Shown here one piece after another: positions 39,001 to 49,614 of a DNA stretch of 64,000 nt (its first letter is position 1; each line of letters opens with the position of its first letter). Both the position numbers and the translations under genes were made by a program. The stretch is from Marisa cornuarietis. Its lineage: Eukaryota; Mollusca; Gastropoda; Architaenioglossa; Ampullariidae. The stretch covers positions 166,501 through 230,500 of the forward strand of contig SMMW01000613.1 in assembly GCA_004794655.1 (NCBI GenBank), written 5' to 3'. Under the pieces are notes generated by a model, which ran no database searches, was not told the DNA's origin, and was given only the letters and a program-made list of their open reading frames with translations.

Positions 39001-41438
39001 GATTATTAGAGTATCTGTATAATTATATTTCAAATATCACAGCAATTAAATAATTTACTTTGATGCTACTACTAAATCTTATTTCAATACTGTTTAAGCA
39101 TTACTGAACTGATTGTTGGCTGTAGACGAATAAACATTGTAACATACTTTGTAGATGGGAACACATCATACTAAGTACAACAAAGATGTAAATGGTCAAG
39201 ATACAACAGACAGCCAAAGTTACAACTGGACTCCAAATAGTAGTTAGAATAATACTAATACCAGGAGTCCTGCACAGTGTGGTTATCCCATAAAATAGCT
39301 CAAGGTGCTGTAGAGGTGCAAGATTTAGTTACACAGGATTAATTCTGCACCCCTGTATGATGCAAAGATTACATACGAAAAGAAATGAAGGTAAGCATGC
39401 TGCATATTTCCGTTGATAAAATGTTTTTTCATTCCATTAAACCACTTGCACACTCTGTATCAACAAAGGAAATCTCACCCTCTGTACGCTGTCAAGAGTG
39501 CCGATTCAACAATTCACTTATTGTTCCCTGCTGATTCAATGATTTATTGTTTCATGCTGATTTAATGATTCACTTATTGTTACCTGCCCCTTCAGCTGTC
39601 AAGCTAAAGGACCTTTTACCTTTTGGAACATCTTCTCTTGTTCTTAGTTTATGCAGCAAATTTGTTTCGCTATTTCTAAGCACTAAACCATTTTTAGCTG
39701 CTCTACCTGACAGTTCTGTATGACCAACTGTTGGCCATTCACAGTCCCTGGCATCCGCCCCAGAGTCTCCCCCTTGTGATTCTCAATGATGAAGTCTTGG
39801 GCTTTGGATCGATCCTTTTTGTCCCTGAAATTTAAACATAATCTTTCACAGTGCTCCACCTTTACAGACCACCACTGTTCTTTTATACTCAGCAATAACA
39901 CCTGTCTGATGTCTGCGACACCCACATAATTAGATCACCTTAGAAATTCAGATCATGCGAAGGAAGGGTGTCGCATGGTCTGCATTTTGCTTTCAGAGGA
40001 CAAATAATAGAAGCATTATTTTAAGCCCTTTTAAGTTTGTCTAGAAAGCAGGGAGATTGATGAATAGAGAGTTGCAGTAATCAAGCTGCAACAAAAGCAG
40101 ACATAAGTTTTTTTTAGTGGCAGAAATCAAGAAGTAGTTGGATGTGACCAATCCAGCAAAGTTCAAGGAAGATAGATTTACAAACTACAGTGATGTGAGA
40201 TTTAAGAAATGATGTGTCAAAGGTAACACCAAGATTCTAGACAGTTTGGGAGACAGAGATGCTTACCCCAGAAAAAAATAAAGATAGCAGAGGAGGGTAC
40301 ACATTTCAGTTTATTTGCAGAGCCTATTGGAAGGACCTAGCGATTGTCTATAAACATATATGTGATGCGGCAGCCCCAAGTGGCAGATGATGGAACCTTG
40401 TGGTTGGAGGTATACAATGAACAGAAGAGGCCTAAGAACAGAACATTCAGGTTTTCTTCAATGGCAAGACATTGTTCCTCTATCTCCTAGGTAAAACCTA
40501 CAACAGGGTTCTAAGCCTCCTAAAGTCACAGCCTCACCTTTGCCAAAATCCTCCACCCCACAACGAATCAAGGACAGCAACATATAATGGCACTTTCTAG
40601 ATGATTTGATTCATAGCCCAATATCAGCCCTTTTTTTTTTTGCCAAAGGATTTCAAATCTTAAGAATGAACACATGTATGTGTGTTTATGTGCATATGTG
40701 TATGTACACCATATGCGACTGAGTAATAAAGACTAAGAGGGAATTTTTTTGTTTTTAACTTAATTGTGCACACAGTTTCTCTCAACTATATATGTGTAAG
40801 ATCACTGAAGGGTCAAATGTTTAGACATCACTTCTAAATCTATGTAATGAGGGAAATTTGTGTAAGAATCGGTGATCGAGACTTTTCATGTCATTTGTTC
40901 TCCGGTCGTTTCCCGGCATAACGGTTGTTTCAGAGAGAATGTGTATCCGCGCGCCTGTGTGTGTGGGTGTATGTCAGTCGGTCATTTTTTATTATTATTA
41001 GCTTCTTTACTGGTATCTGTCGTTTCGTGGAACACATAGACAGACGTGGCAGCTGACAGGGCCGCCACTCTCACCTATTAATTGGGGGCGATGGTGAGCA
41101 GGTCCTGTACAAGACGACCAGTCCAGTCTTTGACGTTCATAAGCAAGTTTTTCCTCTGGCCATCGAGGTGTGTGTGTGTGTGTGTTTGTGTGTGTGTGTT
41201 AGCGCGCGTGTGTGTGAGTGTGTGTGTTCACAAATTCATCTCGGAGTCTCAGAGAGAGAGAGATGCGACACTGTGACAAGGGACAGAGACCGAGAGACCG
41301 TATATCGACTGTCGCTAGCAAGTGAAAGCCGGTATCGAAACGAACTTACCATGAGTACACTTTAGGTGCCTCGTCCTGAACCTGCTCGAAATGTTGCAGA
41401 TCGGACCGGCTACGAAACCATGAAAATATACACCCCAT
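30045..41438 (-). CDS. RP2: RP2 / XRP2, ARL3 GTPase-activating protein
   Basis: Nine exons in transcript order: 41438-41350, 39824-39707, 38959-38868, 36687-36515, 36133-36027, 34592-34464, 32997-32917, 31238-31139 and 30220-30045. All phases agree, giving 354 residues against 350 in human. RP2 is the GAP for ARL3 and releases lipid-modified cargo at the ciliary base. The N-terminus MGC keeps the glycine and cysteine used for myristoylation and palmitoylation. The TBCC/CARP beta-helix domain carries [21 protein letters not shown] and [11 protein letters not shown]119 there corresponds to the arginine finger (R118 in human). [18 protein letters not shown] follows, then the C-terminal NDPK-like domain (about 200-354) ending [11 protein letters not shown]. 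No damage is seen. Introns 1, 3, 6 and 7 hold LINE relics. Identification is firm. Confidence 0.96.
31570..32480 (+). mobile_element. LINE relic with decayed endonuclease domain
   Basis: Around 32150-32400 the plus strand encodes, with stops and frame slips, a run like an APE-type LINE endonuclease: '[19 protein letters not shown]', 'VITIYAPNM', '[13 protein letters not shown]'. These are recognisable versions of the YAP and GDFN motifs, with GDFN degraded. It lies in RP2 intron 7, antisense to the gene. The flanks (31570-32140) contain tandem duplications around 'gctagctgacaa'. Confidence 0.6.
32555..32700. repeat. Direct duplication, about 80-bp unit
   Basis: The string 'agctggacaatgattacatg' plus 'atcatgacatgt' occurs twice (about 32549 and 32612), with similar following sequence. 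Local duplication in RP2 intron 7. Confidence 0.6.
34880..35000 (+). mobile_element. LINE 3' tail with short TATTG-type repeat
   Basis: The segment 'gaccagacatagacaataaa' is followed by 'gatgtattgtattgta', the form of a LINE 3' end with a short microsatellite tail. It lies in RP2 intron 5. No coding remnant is visible upstream. Confidence 0.45.
35305..35665 (-). mobile_element. CR1-like LINE 3' end, second copy
   Basis: Read on the minus strand this ends 'agcgctaagagcatgctct' followed by a (TTA)n tail, matching the 3' end of the element at 6150-6716 on the plus strand. The body is UTR only. It lies in RP2 intron 5 in the same orientation as the gene. Confidence 0.6.
36903..37190. repeat. Interspersed repeat of the AAT / 'gcgcttta' family
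   Basis: The start 'aataataatttaataatgag' and the later 'agttaggacttaaaagtgg' and 'taatttgttccaagttga' parallel the block at 43630-44040. It abuts the LINE relic at 37190. Confidence 0.45.
37190..37785 (+). mobile_element. RTE-type LINE relic, reverse transcriptase C-terminus
   Basis: The frame 37143-37505 holds a pattern typical of the end of RTE-type polyproteins: [18 protein letters not shown], then a KANQAFF segment, VLLCGSECW and a [15 protein letters not shown] run. After a frame break the sequence continues with the usual WxGHV- and KRKRGRPxTTWRR-like tail in degraded form (37560-37780). It lies in RP2 intron 3, antisense. Truncated and broken. Confidence 0.7.
37965..38260 (-). mobile_element. 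LINE C-terminal fragment, copy 1
   Basis: Read on the minus strand, broken frames give segments like '[16 protein letters not shown]', 'NVKNWTGLSC' and 'HYCPKK', the usual end of a LINE endonuclease/reverse transcriptase of the 'WFGHVxRHD ... GRxRKxWxDN' type. Clear similarity exists to 40995-41170 and 48050-48290. RP2 intron 3. Confidence 0.6.
38340..38640 (-). mobile_element. CR1-like LINE reverse transcriptase fragment
   Basis: The minus-strand frame 38529-38344 contains [20 protein letters not shown] then LQKVQNNAA, a near match to the SRLDYCNSLL...LQKVQNAAARL signature late in the reverse transcriptase of CR1/Jockey elements. The rest is decayed. RP2 intron 3. Confidence 0.7.
40010..40460. 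repeat. Unclassified interspersed repeat in RP2 intron 1
   Basis: The segment 'gatgaatagagagttgcagt' then 'aatcaagctgcaacaaaag' recalls 44220-44260 ('attgatgagtaacagtaatc') and the reverse complement of 38420-38450. It is probably decayed LINE sequence related to the CR1-like fragments nearby. Confidence 0.35.
40995..41170 (-). mobile_element. LINE C-terminal fragment, copy 2
   Basis: Shares 'gacgtggcagctgacagggc', 'ggtgagcaggtcctgtac' and 'cgaccagtccagtct' with the copy at 37965-38260. It lies in RP2 intron 1 about 180 bp from exon 1. It is followed by a (GT)n microsatellite at 41167-41225. Confidence 0.6.
41167..41225. repeat. (GT)n microsatellite
   Basis: An interrupted GT dinucleotide run inside RP2 intron 1, about 125 bp from the exon 1 donor. 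Confidence 0.9.
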
Positions 41439-41880
41439 ATTCATGAAATATCAAGCTAAAACAAACCGAAACACTAGATCATATCTGAAAACGTCAAAGT
41501 CGCATAGCAAGCTTGAAACTGAATAGCGCAGCAAGGAAAATGCTCACATTGGATTGGTTAAAAACACTTCTCTCTCAGTTACATGCTCAAGCTCGTTTGA
41601 GAAACTTTATTTTGTTGTAATAAGATGCCTAGAGTCCCAGGTGTAAAATTATCAAAACAAATTTTTACAGTGAACGTCTATCAGTTTTTAATCTTGAATT
41701 TGATGCTTTCTGGGGAAAGCTGCATAAATAACGGGATACTATCTACAATCTTTGTTAGAAAACAGACTACTCCCTGTTGCTAGCAGACGATCTATTTCGT
41801 CACATCCGCGTGGAGACTGTCCAGTGTCCACACCACAGTCTGTGGTGATACCAACAACTATTGTTCAACAGAACAAGTAG
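41439..41880. promoter_or_regulatory. Bidirectional promoter region, RP2 / YTH-RlaP gene
   Basis: Only 442 bp separate the RP2 ATG (minus, 41438) from the ATG of the YTH-nucleotidyltransferase gene (plus, 41881), so one compact region must serve both unless distant 5' exons exist. No TATA box is obvious. A possible splice acceptor ('tgttcaacag', ending 41870) precedes the plus-strand start, so a non-coding 5' exon for that gene is possible. Confidence 0.55.
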
Positions 41881-44800
41881 ATGAAAATGACAGCTACAGG
41901 CTTTCAAGATATTGGTCCAGGCTTCTATTTTATAGCAAAATGTGATAGTATGGATGCTTTGCGCAGATGCATTACCTCAGGTGTGTGGGCAAGCAGAGAA
42001 CGATCCAAATCACCTCAGCCTCACCATATTTTAGCTGAAGTCTTTTCTGAAGGCCCAGTGATTCTTATTTTCAGTGTGAACAATTGTCATGGATGGCATG
42101 GGTATGCCAGTATGCTGAGCCCTCCAGAAAGAGAAGTGGAAAAAAATGAAGGTGATGGAAGTGGTCAACGCTATCACGAGTCAGTTGATGAATGCAAGAA
42201 GAACGAAGACAGCTTCGATTCCACTAACAGTACAACTGAGTATTTAAACCCCTTAGTTGTGGGAACTGGTTTTCAAGATGCAAGTGATGATGCTAAACAA
42301 ATACGTCTTTGGCATCACTTTAAAATTCACTGGCATAAACAGTTTCTTACTGATTTTGGAGAAACAGGCTTGTCTTTTGAGAATACAAAGCAGTTTGCAC
42401 TTCCTGACAGCACACCTGTTAACAAAGCTCGTAACTGGCAACATATAACTCCAGATGTCGGACGTCAGATCTGCCAGCTGTTAGATGATTTTCATGCTAG
42501 TCTGGTTGAGAGAAGACAAAAAGCAGTGGAAGACAAACAGGCCTCTAACCCTGCTCCATTTCTTAACATGGATGCTTGTGCTGGGAAAGGCCATGGTGAG
42601 CACTGGAAGATGGTCGTCCAAAAAGTGGAGCATGAGCTTGGTCGAGTGCATCTGGCCTGCCCATATGGGAGTCAGAGGTGAGAGGTCTGTGATATTTACC
42701 TCACATTTGTCTGAGCTTACAAGAGTCTGATCTGTTCTGTGCATGCTTTACTTCACAGTTTTCTGCCCTACCAAAAGTTGTTGGGTTGTATCTGTGCATT
42801 GTAGTATGTCAGGTACTGTACAGACAAGTCAAGCTCTGTAGCTATTTGATTAGTGTATCTAACTTTAAAACAGAAGGTTGTTAAGTTCAAGGCTGACTCA
42901 AGCCACTGACTGGAAAACTTCCTATTCACCCAGAATGTGTGCCTTCATCATCATCATCATTGTTTATCCCTTCACCAGTTGATGACAAGTTATAAAGGTC
43001 TAAGACAGTAGAAGAAGGTTGGACTTAGTTTCCACATGCTGAGCTCTGTACAAGGTTATTGCTGTTTTATATTTAGAATAGGATCTAGTGCAAACCTTTT
43101 ACTAAATAGTAGTGTCATCTCAAAGTCACTTCTTGTGGTCATTCTGACTGGTTTTACTATTAGTCAGATAATGCTTTTTCCTTTATTTTTATAAAAGTAA
43201 AGAGATGTAGGTTCTGATTTTAGTTTGGTCTTTCAATGGGGTGGGAAAAGCCATCAGTTCAAATGAGTCTGTCTTCAATTACTGAATTTGTCTATTACTG
43301 TTGTAGATACAACCTTCAACATGAGGACAGCGATATCGATGCCTTTGTTGTTTATCAGGCTCACACTAGAGACCTCCTGTCCTTCAATCCTCCTAAGGGA
43401 ACTGTGAAGGTTAGACTAAATAGACTAATAGTGCTAAAATAGTAGTGCTAGCAGTAATAACAACAACGGTAGTGGTAAGCTCCATCATATCATTGTTATC
43501 ATAAATTGTCATGGTATTAATCACTGGTGTCATCATTGTCATTGTAAGTTGTCATGGTAATAGTAATTGCCCTCTAGGACAAATAAAGTATTATCTTATC
43601 TTATCTTATTATCTTATCTTATTATCTTATCTAATAATAATAACTAAATTTGTAGAGAGCATTTCCCATGCGCTGTGCTTAAAGACTAGAAACTAACCAA
43701 CAGTCAGCCATGCAACAAAGAAACACAAGTGGCAGCAGACGGAGGACTCTGTGGCAGTCATGAATAAAGTGCATGAATGCAGACAAAAACAATGAGAACA
43801 GTGAGCAGAAGAGTTCACTTGATTATGAAAGATATTTCTTAAAGACGTGGGTCTTGGGGCTAAACTTGAAAGCTCCAAACTTAGACACAGTTCAAAGACA
43901 AAGGGGCAGAGAATTCCAAATGGTAGGTTCAGAGAATCAGAAACAGCATCTGCCAGATTTCTCTCATCTGATGCATAATACAGAGAGGATACCAACACAA
44001 GCAAATCAAAGAGACCGGCTTTGATGGTAAGGTATCAGTAGCTCAGACAGATAGGCTGATGTGAGGTAATGTTGACAACTGTAGCAGAGTGTGACCATCT
44101 TGTAATCATTGCAAGCTTGAACTGGCTACCAGTGGAGCTTGCAGAACATGGGTGTAGCATGGCCTGCGTGTTGTTCACAGAAGGCAAGTGGCATTATTCT
44201 GTACTGTCTGAAGTTTGTCCTGTAGGTGATTAGGGAAATTGATGAGTAACAGTAATCTTTGGTGTTAGCTTTATTGTAAATCCTTTGTCATGGTAATCAT
44301 TGCTGTCTTTTGTCATTGTAGATTGTCATGGTAATTATTGCTGCCATCATATTCTTCAGTACTACTAGTAATAAAAAATAACCTCAAAACTCGATATGCA
44401 CATAAAAAATAAGAATGGACATGTATCCTAAATATATCTACAATTACATATGCACCAAAAATAATTTATCTATAGACTAGCAAAAGAGTACCTGAGGCTG
44501 CTTTGTAATCTACAAATCCAAGATGCTTTATAGAGTGAGGACAGACATATCTCTTATAAGTGGTATGCCTTTTGTAGAACAGTGAGAGAGAGACGTGTGA
44601 TTATACAATATTGGAGCTGCACCGATACTGTGAGCTACTTCTGTTATCGGATGCTCGGTGTGTTGAAACTCTCTTCCTCCATGATTCAACCATTATTCAC
44701 TCATCACCAGAATGGAGACAGCTACAACAGCATCGACAGCAGTTTTTGAACAGGTACAGTCTTGGTGACCCTCATCACTGAATTTGTTTTCAGATTTTCT

Positions 44801-47329
44801 CACAAACTATAGACAAAGAAATTTTTTCTTATAGGGATGTGTTTAATTTTTCACAGCTTGTGTCATGACTTGCTTTAAGCTGCTATCAAACTCTACATTT
44901 GCTATAAACATATTGAGATAGAATGTCCAGCATTCTAGCAAAGCCTTTTACAGCAGTGGATAATTGCAAAAAAGATTTACTGATTTTGTTTCTACAACTA
45001 CTTCACAATAAAACAATCTAACGACTTATTAATAACAAAAGTATTCTGGGCATTTCTGGCAGTGGTGTATATTTGAAAACTACTTTTAGAAAGACCACTG
45101 AAGACTAGATACTTTGCTAATTGTGTTAGTTAAGGGACAGTTAAGAAAAAATCCAGCAAATCTGAAGTTTGTAGCATTTTTTCCATAATATTCTGCACAT
45201 ACTAATTTTCCTAGAAAATGCCTGGATAAATATTTGGGAGATGCCTTGGGCTCAAATGGTGTAAAACGACTGGAGCGTTATGTGAAAGAGAATCCTGGTG
45301 TAACTAGTTCCAGCACCCTGCCACGCCACATCTCCAAACTGGCTTACATCATCATCAGGCTGCTACAGAATGCTGAGTAGGTCATGTCACTGGTGGTTTT
45401 GTCCCTCACTCCGTGGAGTGCATCTTGTGATGAAGTCTCAAGATGAAGTCTTGGGACATGTCTGTCTTGTAGATCTATAACACGTTTATCATGGCTCAGA
45501 GTATCATTCATGGAAGTCATGATGTGTGGTGATGGTCGTGGGTATCAGGTGTATAAATTGTGACGTCTCTGTATTATAATCATGGTGTTCACTGCATCCC
45601 TTGTGTTAATTACATGTCTCTGTATTATATTCATGGTAGTCAGTGCCTTAAAAATTATTTCCAAACTTTGCTAGGGACATCGTCAAGGGCAGGCAACTTG
45701 AAGTTTTCCGAAACGATAGCTCTAGCAGCAAGGTTTTGCTCCACAGAATTCGCACTTCTAACCTAACCTTGAGTGAAATCAACACACATATAGAAAAGTA
45801 AGTGTTTGCATGTAAACATTTAAATCATGTGTGTATGTGTATGCATATATGTCGGGATATTTAATTGAATGCTTATAAAACTCAGCATCACAGCTAAAAC
45901 AGATTGCACTATGGGACGAACAGCAAATAGTAAGAACACAAAAAGTGAAACATAAACTACACTATCTAACAATGACATGCCTTGATGAGGATAGATGAGT
46001 AGTTATCTAAATCCAGTGTCATGCCAGTTTTATATCCATTTGGCACAACAAACGTCCTCCAGCTGACTCATCTGTTTAGAATGGGTACCTGACACTGTAG
46101 ATCCGCGGTTCTCAACCTGGGGGGCGCGCCCCCCAAGGGGGGGCGCAAGCTGCTGAAAAGGGGGCCGCAAAGGCGGTCATTTTCTCATATCTCATATAGG
46201 TATTAGTGGCTATGGGGGGCGCGCGGACGTACCTTTATTCGTCTGGGGGGGCGTCACAAGTAAAAGGTTGAGAAACGCTGCTGTAGATGGTTGGGGAAAG
46301 GTAAAGCAGTGAGAAAGGGTTGAGGGGATATGGACATGGTCCTCACAAAAAAGCTAATTACTAACACCTCAACTCCCAGTGACCTTAACAAAGATTAGGG
46401 CATAAACTTGATGCACCAAATACACTTTGTTACTAAAATGTAATTACCATATTGAAAAGATATAAACAGGAAAGACTGTAAGAGTCAATATAGAAAAGAC
46501 ATTTGACTCGTAAAAAATGCTATCAAGAAAGTGATGCACAACAGTTGTGAGACAAAACTTAAGCAAAGTCATTTTTTTAAAGAGTAAGGTTTTAGCAAGC
46601 ATTTAAGTGCTGAGGCTAAATGACAAATCAGGCATGGGAGAGAATGCCATTGTTTAGAATGTGTGAGTGAATTCACAGATATGAAAAAAGGAAGATTACA
46701 CTCTCATCCCTAGCATATGGAGAATTAGATAGCCAGGTAGTTAGGATGCTGCCATTTGAACCTTGAGGCTCAATGCTAGCTAGTTCAATGGTCATGCAGC
46801 CCAGTGTTTAGAGGGTTAGAGAAAGAAAGGCAGTAAAGAAGAGGTGGACATCACCCTTACAAAACAGCTGACCCCAAACTTAGCAGAAACAGTCACAACC
46901 AGGAAATGTCACAACTGGCTCGCATTGTCAAACCCAACAGTCACGCACTTGATCACTGTTGCATGTAGACACTCAGCTTTCCACCACCACCACCACCACC
47001 ACCACCACCCTTCTCTCACACACAGCTGCCAGTCATACTAGGCTTATAATGTTCTGTTTATCTTATCTGGCTGTGTTTAGTTTACTGTTATATGCATCTC
47101 ACAGTCATAGTCAGCTGACACAGGGATATCCAACTTATAAGTTGCCTCAAGGTGAGACAAAGATGTAAATCATCTTTAGCTGACACATTTTTTGTCCAGG
47201 CTTGTGACCAATATCCAGGAAGGAAAGGAAAATGTACCTGAAGACTCACCTTCAGTCAAAGCTAATCTGGAGAAATGGATGCTGTACATACGATTTCAAG
47301 ACTTTCAGCAATTTCCTCCACAAAGCTGA
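41881..47329 (+). CDS. YTH domain fused to RlaP-like nucleotidyltransferase
   Basis: Exons 41881-42677, 43307-43409, 44578-44753, 45215-45376, 45675-45797 and 47200-47329 join in phase to 496 residues; an in-frame TAG at 41878 sits right before the ATG. Residues 8-205 form a YTH-like m6A-reader fold: FYFIAKC, then SGVWAS with cage-type W36, VILIFSVNNCHGWHGYASM, an acidic insert (about 83-140), HHFKIHW and a GRQICQLLDDF strand. From about 260 a polymerase-beta-type nucleotidyltransferase follows: YGSQRYNLQHEDSDIDAFVVY with G263, S264, D275 and D277; D308 in CDYTILEL as the likely third acid; then CVETLFLHD and KLAYIIIRLLQ. This order matches the RlaP family (RNA ligase-associated polymerase). 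Seen: motifs and fusion. Inferred: recognition of modified RNA and nucleotide addition to its ends. Substrate and partner are unknown. Confidence 0.85.
43560..43640 (+). mobile_element. LINE 3' end with (ATCTT)n tail
   Basis: The segment 'gccctctaggacaaataaag' followed by 'tattatcttatcttatctta' has the form of a CR1-like LINE 3' terminus and its microsatellite tail. It lies in intron 2 of the YTH-RlaP gene and directly abuts the next repeat. Confidence 0.6.
43630..44270. repeat. Interspersed repeat of the AAT / 'gcgctgtgctta' family
   Basis: Starts 'aataataataactaaatttg', then 'cccatgcgctgtgcttaaag', then 'aagacgtgggtcttggggct' and 'agagaattccaaatggtagg'. The same order of blocks appears, decayed, at 36903-37160 and 46570-46690. 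Intron 2 of the YTH-RlaP gene. Confidence 0.5.
46103..46280. mobile_element. hAT-type MITE with 8-bp target duplication
   Basis: A 178-bp element. The left end CCGCGGTTCTCAACCT and the reverse complement of the right end CAGCGTTTCTCAACCT differ at two of 16 positions. The flanks are an exact 8-bp duplication, ctgtagat, at 46095-46102 and 46281-46288. End sequence and duplication length are diagnostic of hAT elements. The interior is GC-rich (long G and C runs, GGCGCGCC) with no open frame, so it moved in trans. It lies in intron 5 of the YTH-RlaP gene. Confidence 0.9.
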
Positions 47330-47584
47330 TGACAAAATACAGCATATTTTGCTAAAGATATATTGAAGCAACATTGTTGTCATGTTTTTAAAACATGTAC
47401 TGAAAAAAGACTGTAGACTAGCAGCTGATGGGTTATAGGAATTAGAAGTATACACACACCACAAATCACCAGCTGTGAACTAAAGTTACAATGGATACAT
47501 TTGTGATGAGCAACTCACCATGTTTGTTATGGCATATATTTACTACATGTCCATTAATGTAAACTGGTATGAAAGCATGAAACT

Positions 47585-47900
47585 AGCACACTTAATAATA
47601 ATAATAATAGGATTTGTATAGCATATTTCCCCACACAGAGGCAAGCTCAATGTCCGTTACAAAAGACAGGGGGCAGTAGGTAACAATGCTGTGTGACAGA
47701 GACGAGTATCATGATATCATGATCATGTACTCACACACACACACACACACACACATGCACAGTGAACATTTTCAGGAACATGAAGGAACGCAGAGATAGG
47801 AGTAAGGTGTAGAAAAGAACAGTCTGGGTAGCCTGATTACAGTAGATATTTCTGAAAGAGACAGGTTTTAGCATATATAATATTCTTCTTGAAAGTGTTT
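47585..47900. repeat. Interspersed repeat of the AAT family plus (CA)n
   Basis: Starts 'aataataataataggatttg' then 'tatagcatatttcccca', as in the 35305 and 43630 copies, with a (CA)n run at about 47733-47755. It lies just downstream of the YTH-RlaP stop. Confidence 0.5.
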
Positions 47901-48049
47901 GTTATAAATTTAAAATATATACATTTCACAATTTTATAAGATTGGCTTCTTGTGGTTGTTGATATGAAAGATGCATAAAAACCATATTTAAAAATCCAGT
48001 GATGTTCTCAAACTGATTCAAAGGTTATATGATGATGATCATCATCATC

Positions 48050-48470
48050 CATTTCTTGACTGGTAATGGCTATCACCACATAAGCTGGCCTGCCGGTGCC
48101 AGTGGGACCTGACTAGATGCAGCAGTTGACACTGCATGCTATTTGGGATGGTCTTGGCCAGTGTTAAGCAGGTCCTGTAATGAGTGACCAGTCCACTCTT
48201 TCATGTTTGTCACCCACTTTTATCTACCTCAGCTGCAACCTCCTTCCATGAAGCCCTGGAGGATGGTATTTTTTAGAGTCATGCTGGATGACAGGACTGA
48301 ACCAGATCAACTTGGGCTGTTTCACTGCTGTGAGAAGGTTTCCTGGTGTCCCACAAGGCAGCTGCACTCAGTACAAAATTGTTGGTCTTCTGTTTGTCTT
48401 AGGAGATTCAGAGCAGTTTTGTCAAGACATGTTACTTGCACACTAATCATTAGAATAGTAATAGATTAGT
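48050..48470 (-). mobile_element. LINE C-terminal fragment, copy 3
   Basis: Shares 'gttaagcaggtcctgtaatg' and 'gtgaccagtccactcttt' with the copies at 37965 and 40995, in the same orientation. The downstream part (48240-48440) has 'ggatgacaggactgaaccag', which on the minus strand matches the 'WFGHV' end of the open frame. It lies between the convergent YTH-RlaP and 49.6 kb genes. Confidence 0.55.
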
Positions 48471-49614
48471 CATGTCACAAAACAGTCTTACGTTTTAGGT
48501 CTGTTTAATGAGTATGCACCCATGTTGTCACGTCTGTCTATCCATTGATATATTGTCTCATAATGCATTTGTATGGTTGCACTTGCACAAAGACATACAC
48601 AAAGACACAGATGCACGAAAACAAATTTAATATGGTCACCATATAAATAGATTTTACTGAATACAGTAGTAAACAAACCATTCTTGAAACATATTCCTTA
48701 ACACATGGTCATTAACACATCAAAAGACATGTGCTTGTATCAGTTTAAAAGGTGTACAGACTATGGTTGTAATACTGGCAAAATGTGTCATTTAATATTT
48801 GTAGATAATTTATTTCACAAAATGGATTATGATGGCAGTTGCACTCCCATCACACACACACACACACACACTCATTACTGCTTTTCCCCACCCCATCCGG
48901 GATTTTGTTGTGCTAGCTCTCTTCCACACTCTCATGCACATCTGCACACAAGCATTAAGTCATACAAGTGCTCAGTCAACATGCATAATGACAGATGTGA
49001 ATTTCTCTCCCTATGTCTGTGCAGACACAGGTTTATACAAGCCATGGGACAATCTTTGACCACACATCTGTGCATGTGTATATGTAATCATGAGACTTTT
49101 CAAAGTGTCTTAAAGTATTCACTGAATATTTCTTGATGTGGCTATGCAACTTATTTTTTATTCCAAACAACATCTGGCCATTGCCTGCAAGTTCTTGGTA
49201 CAATATTCTCATTTAAGTCAATAAATGATAAAATAGTTATAAACAAAACCATGCATCTTCAACTCCATTTTGCTGCTTCTCGTTGACTGCCTGCTAATTA
49301 TTTTATGCTCACTTTTCTGACCTCTGCACTCAACTCTGCTGCTCTCTCTCCTAACCCACTCACGCAGTAGTTTGCCTCTTAACTCCCTTAAAAAATCTGT
49401 TTCTTTTGACACTACTTCATTGCACTCAAAACCTATTTAGTAGCTGTGAACATTTGTCACAGTCATGTTGCATCTTTCTACTGGTATGGCATATAAGAAA
49501 GAAAAGAAGTTCAAATGGTGATAAACACTATTACAGGAAAACTGTGAAATAAAATGAATTCTGCCGAGATGCAAGCTTGCATGCTGCATGGAGTCCGATA
49601 TTGGAAGTAGCTTA

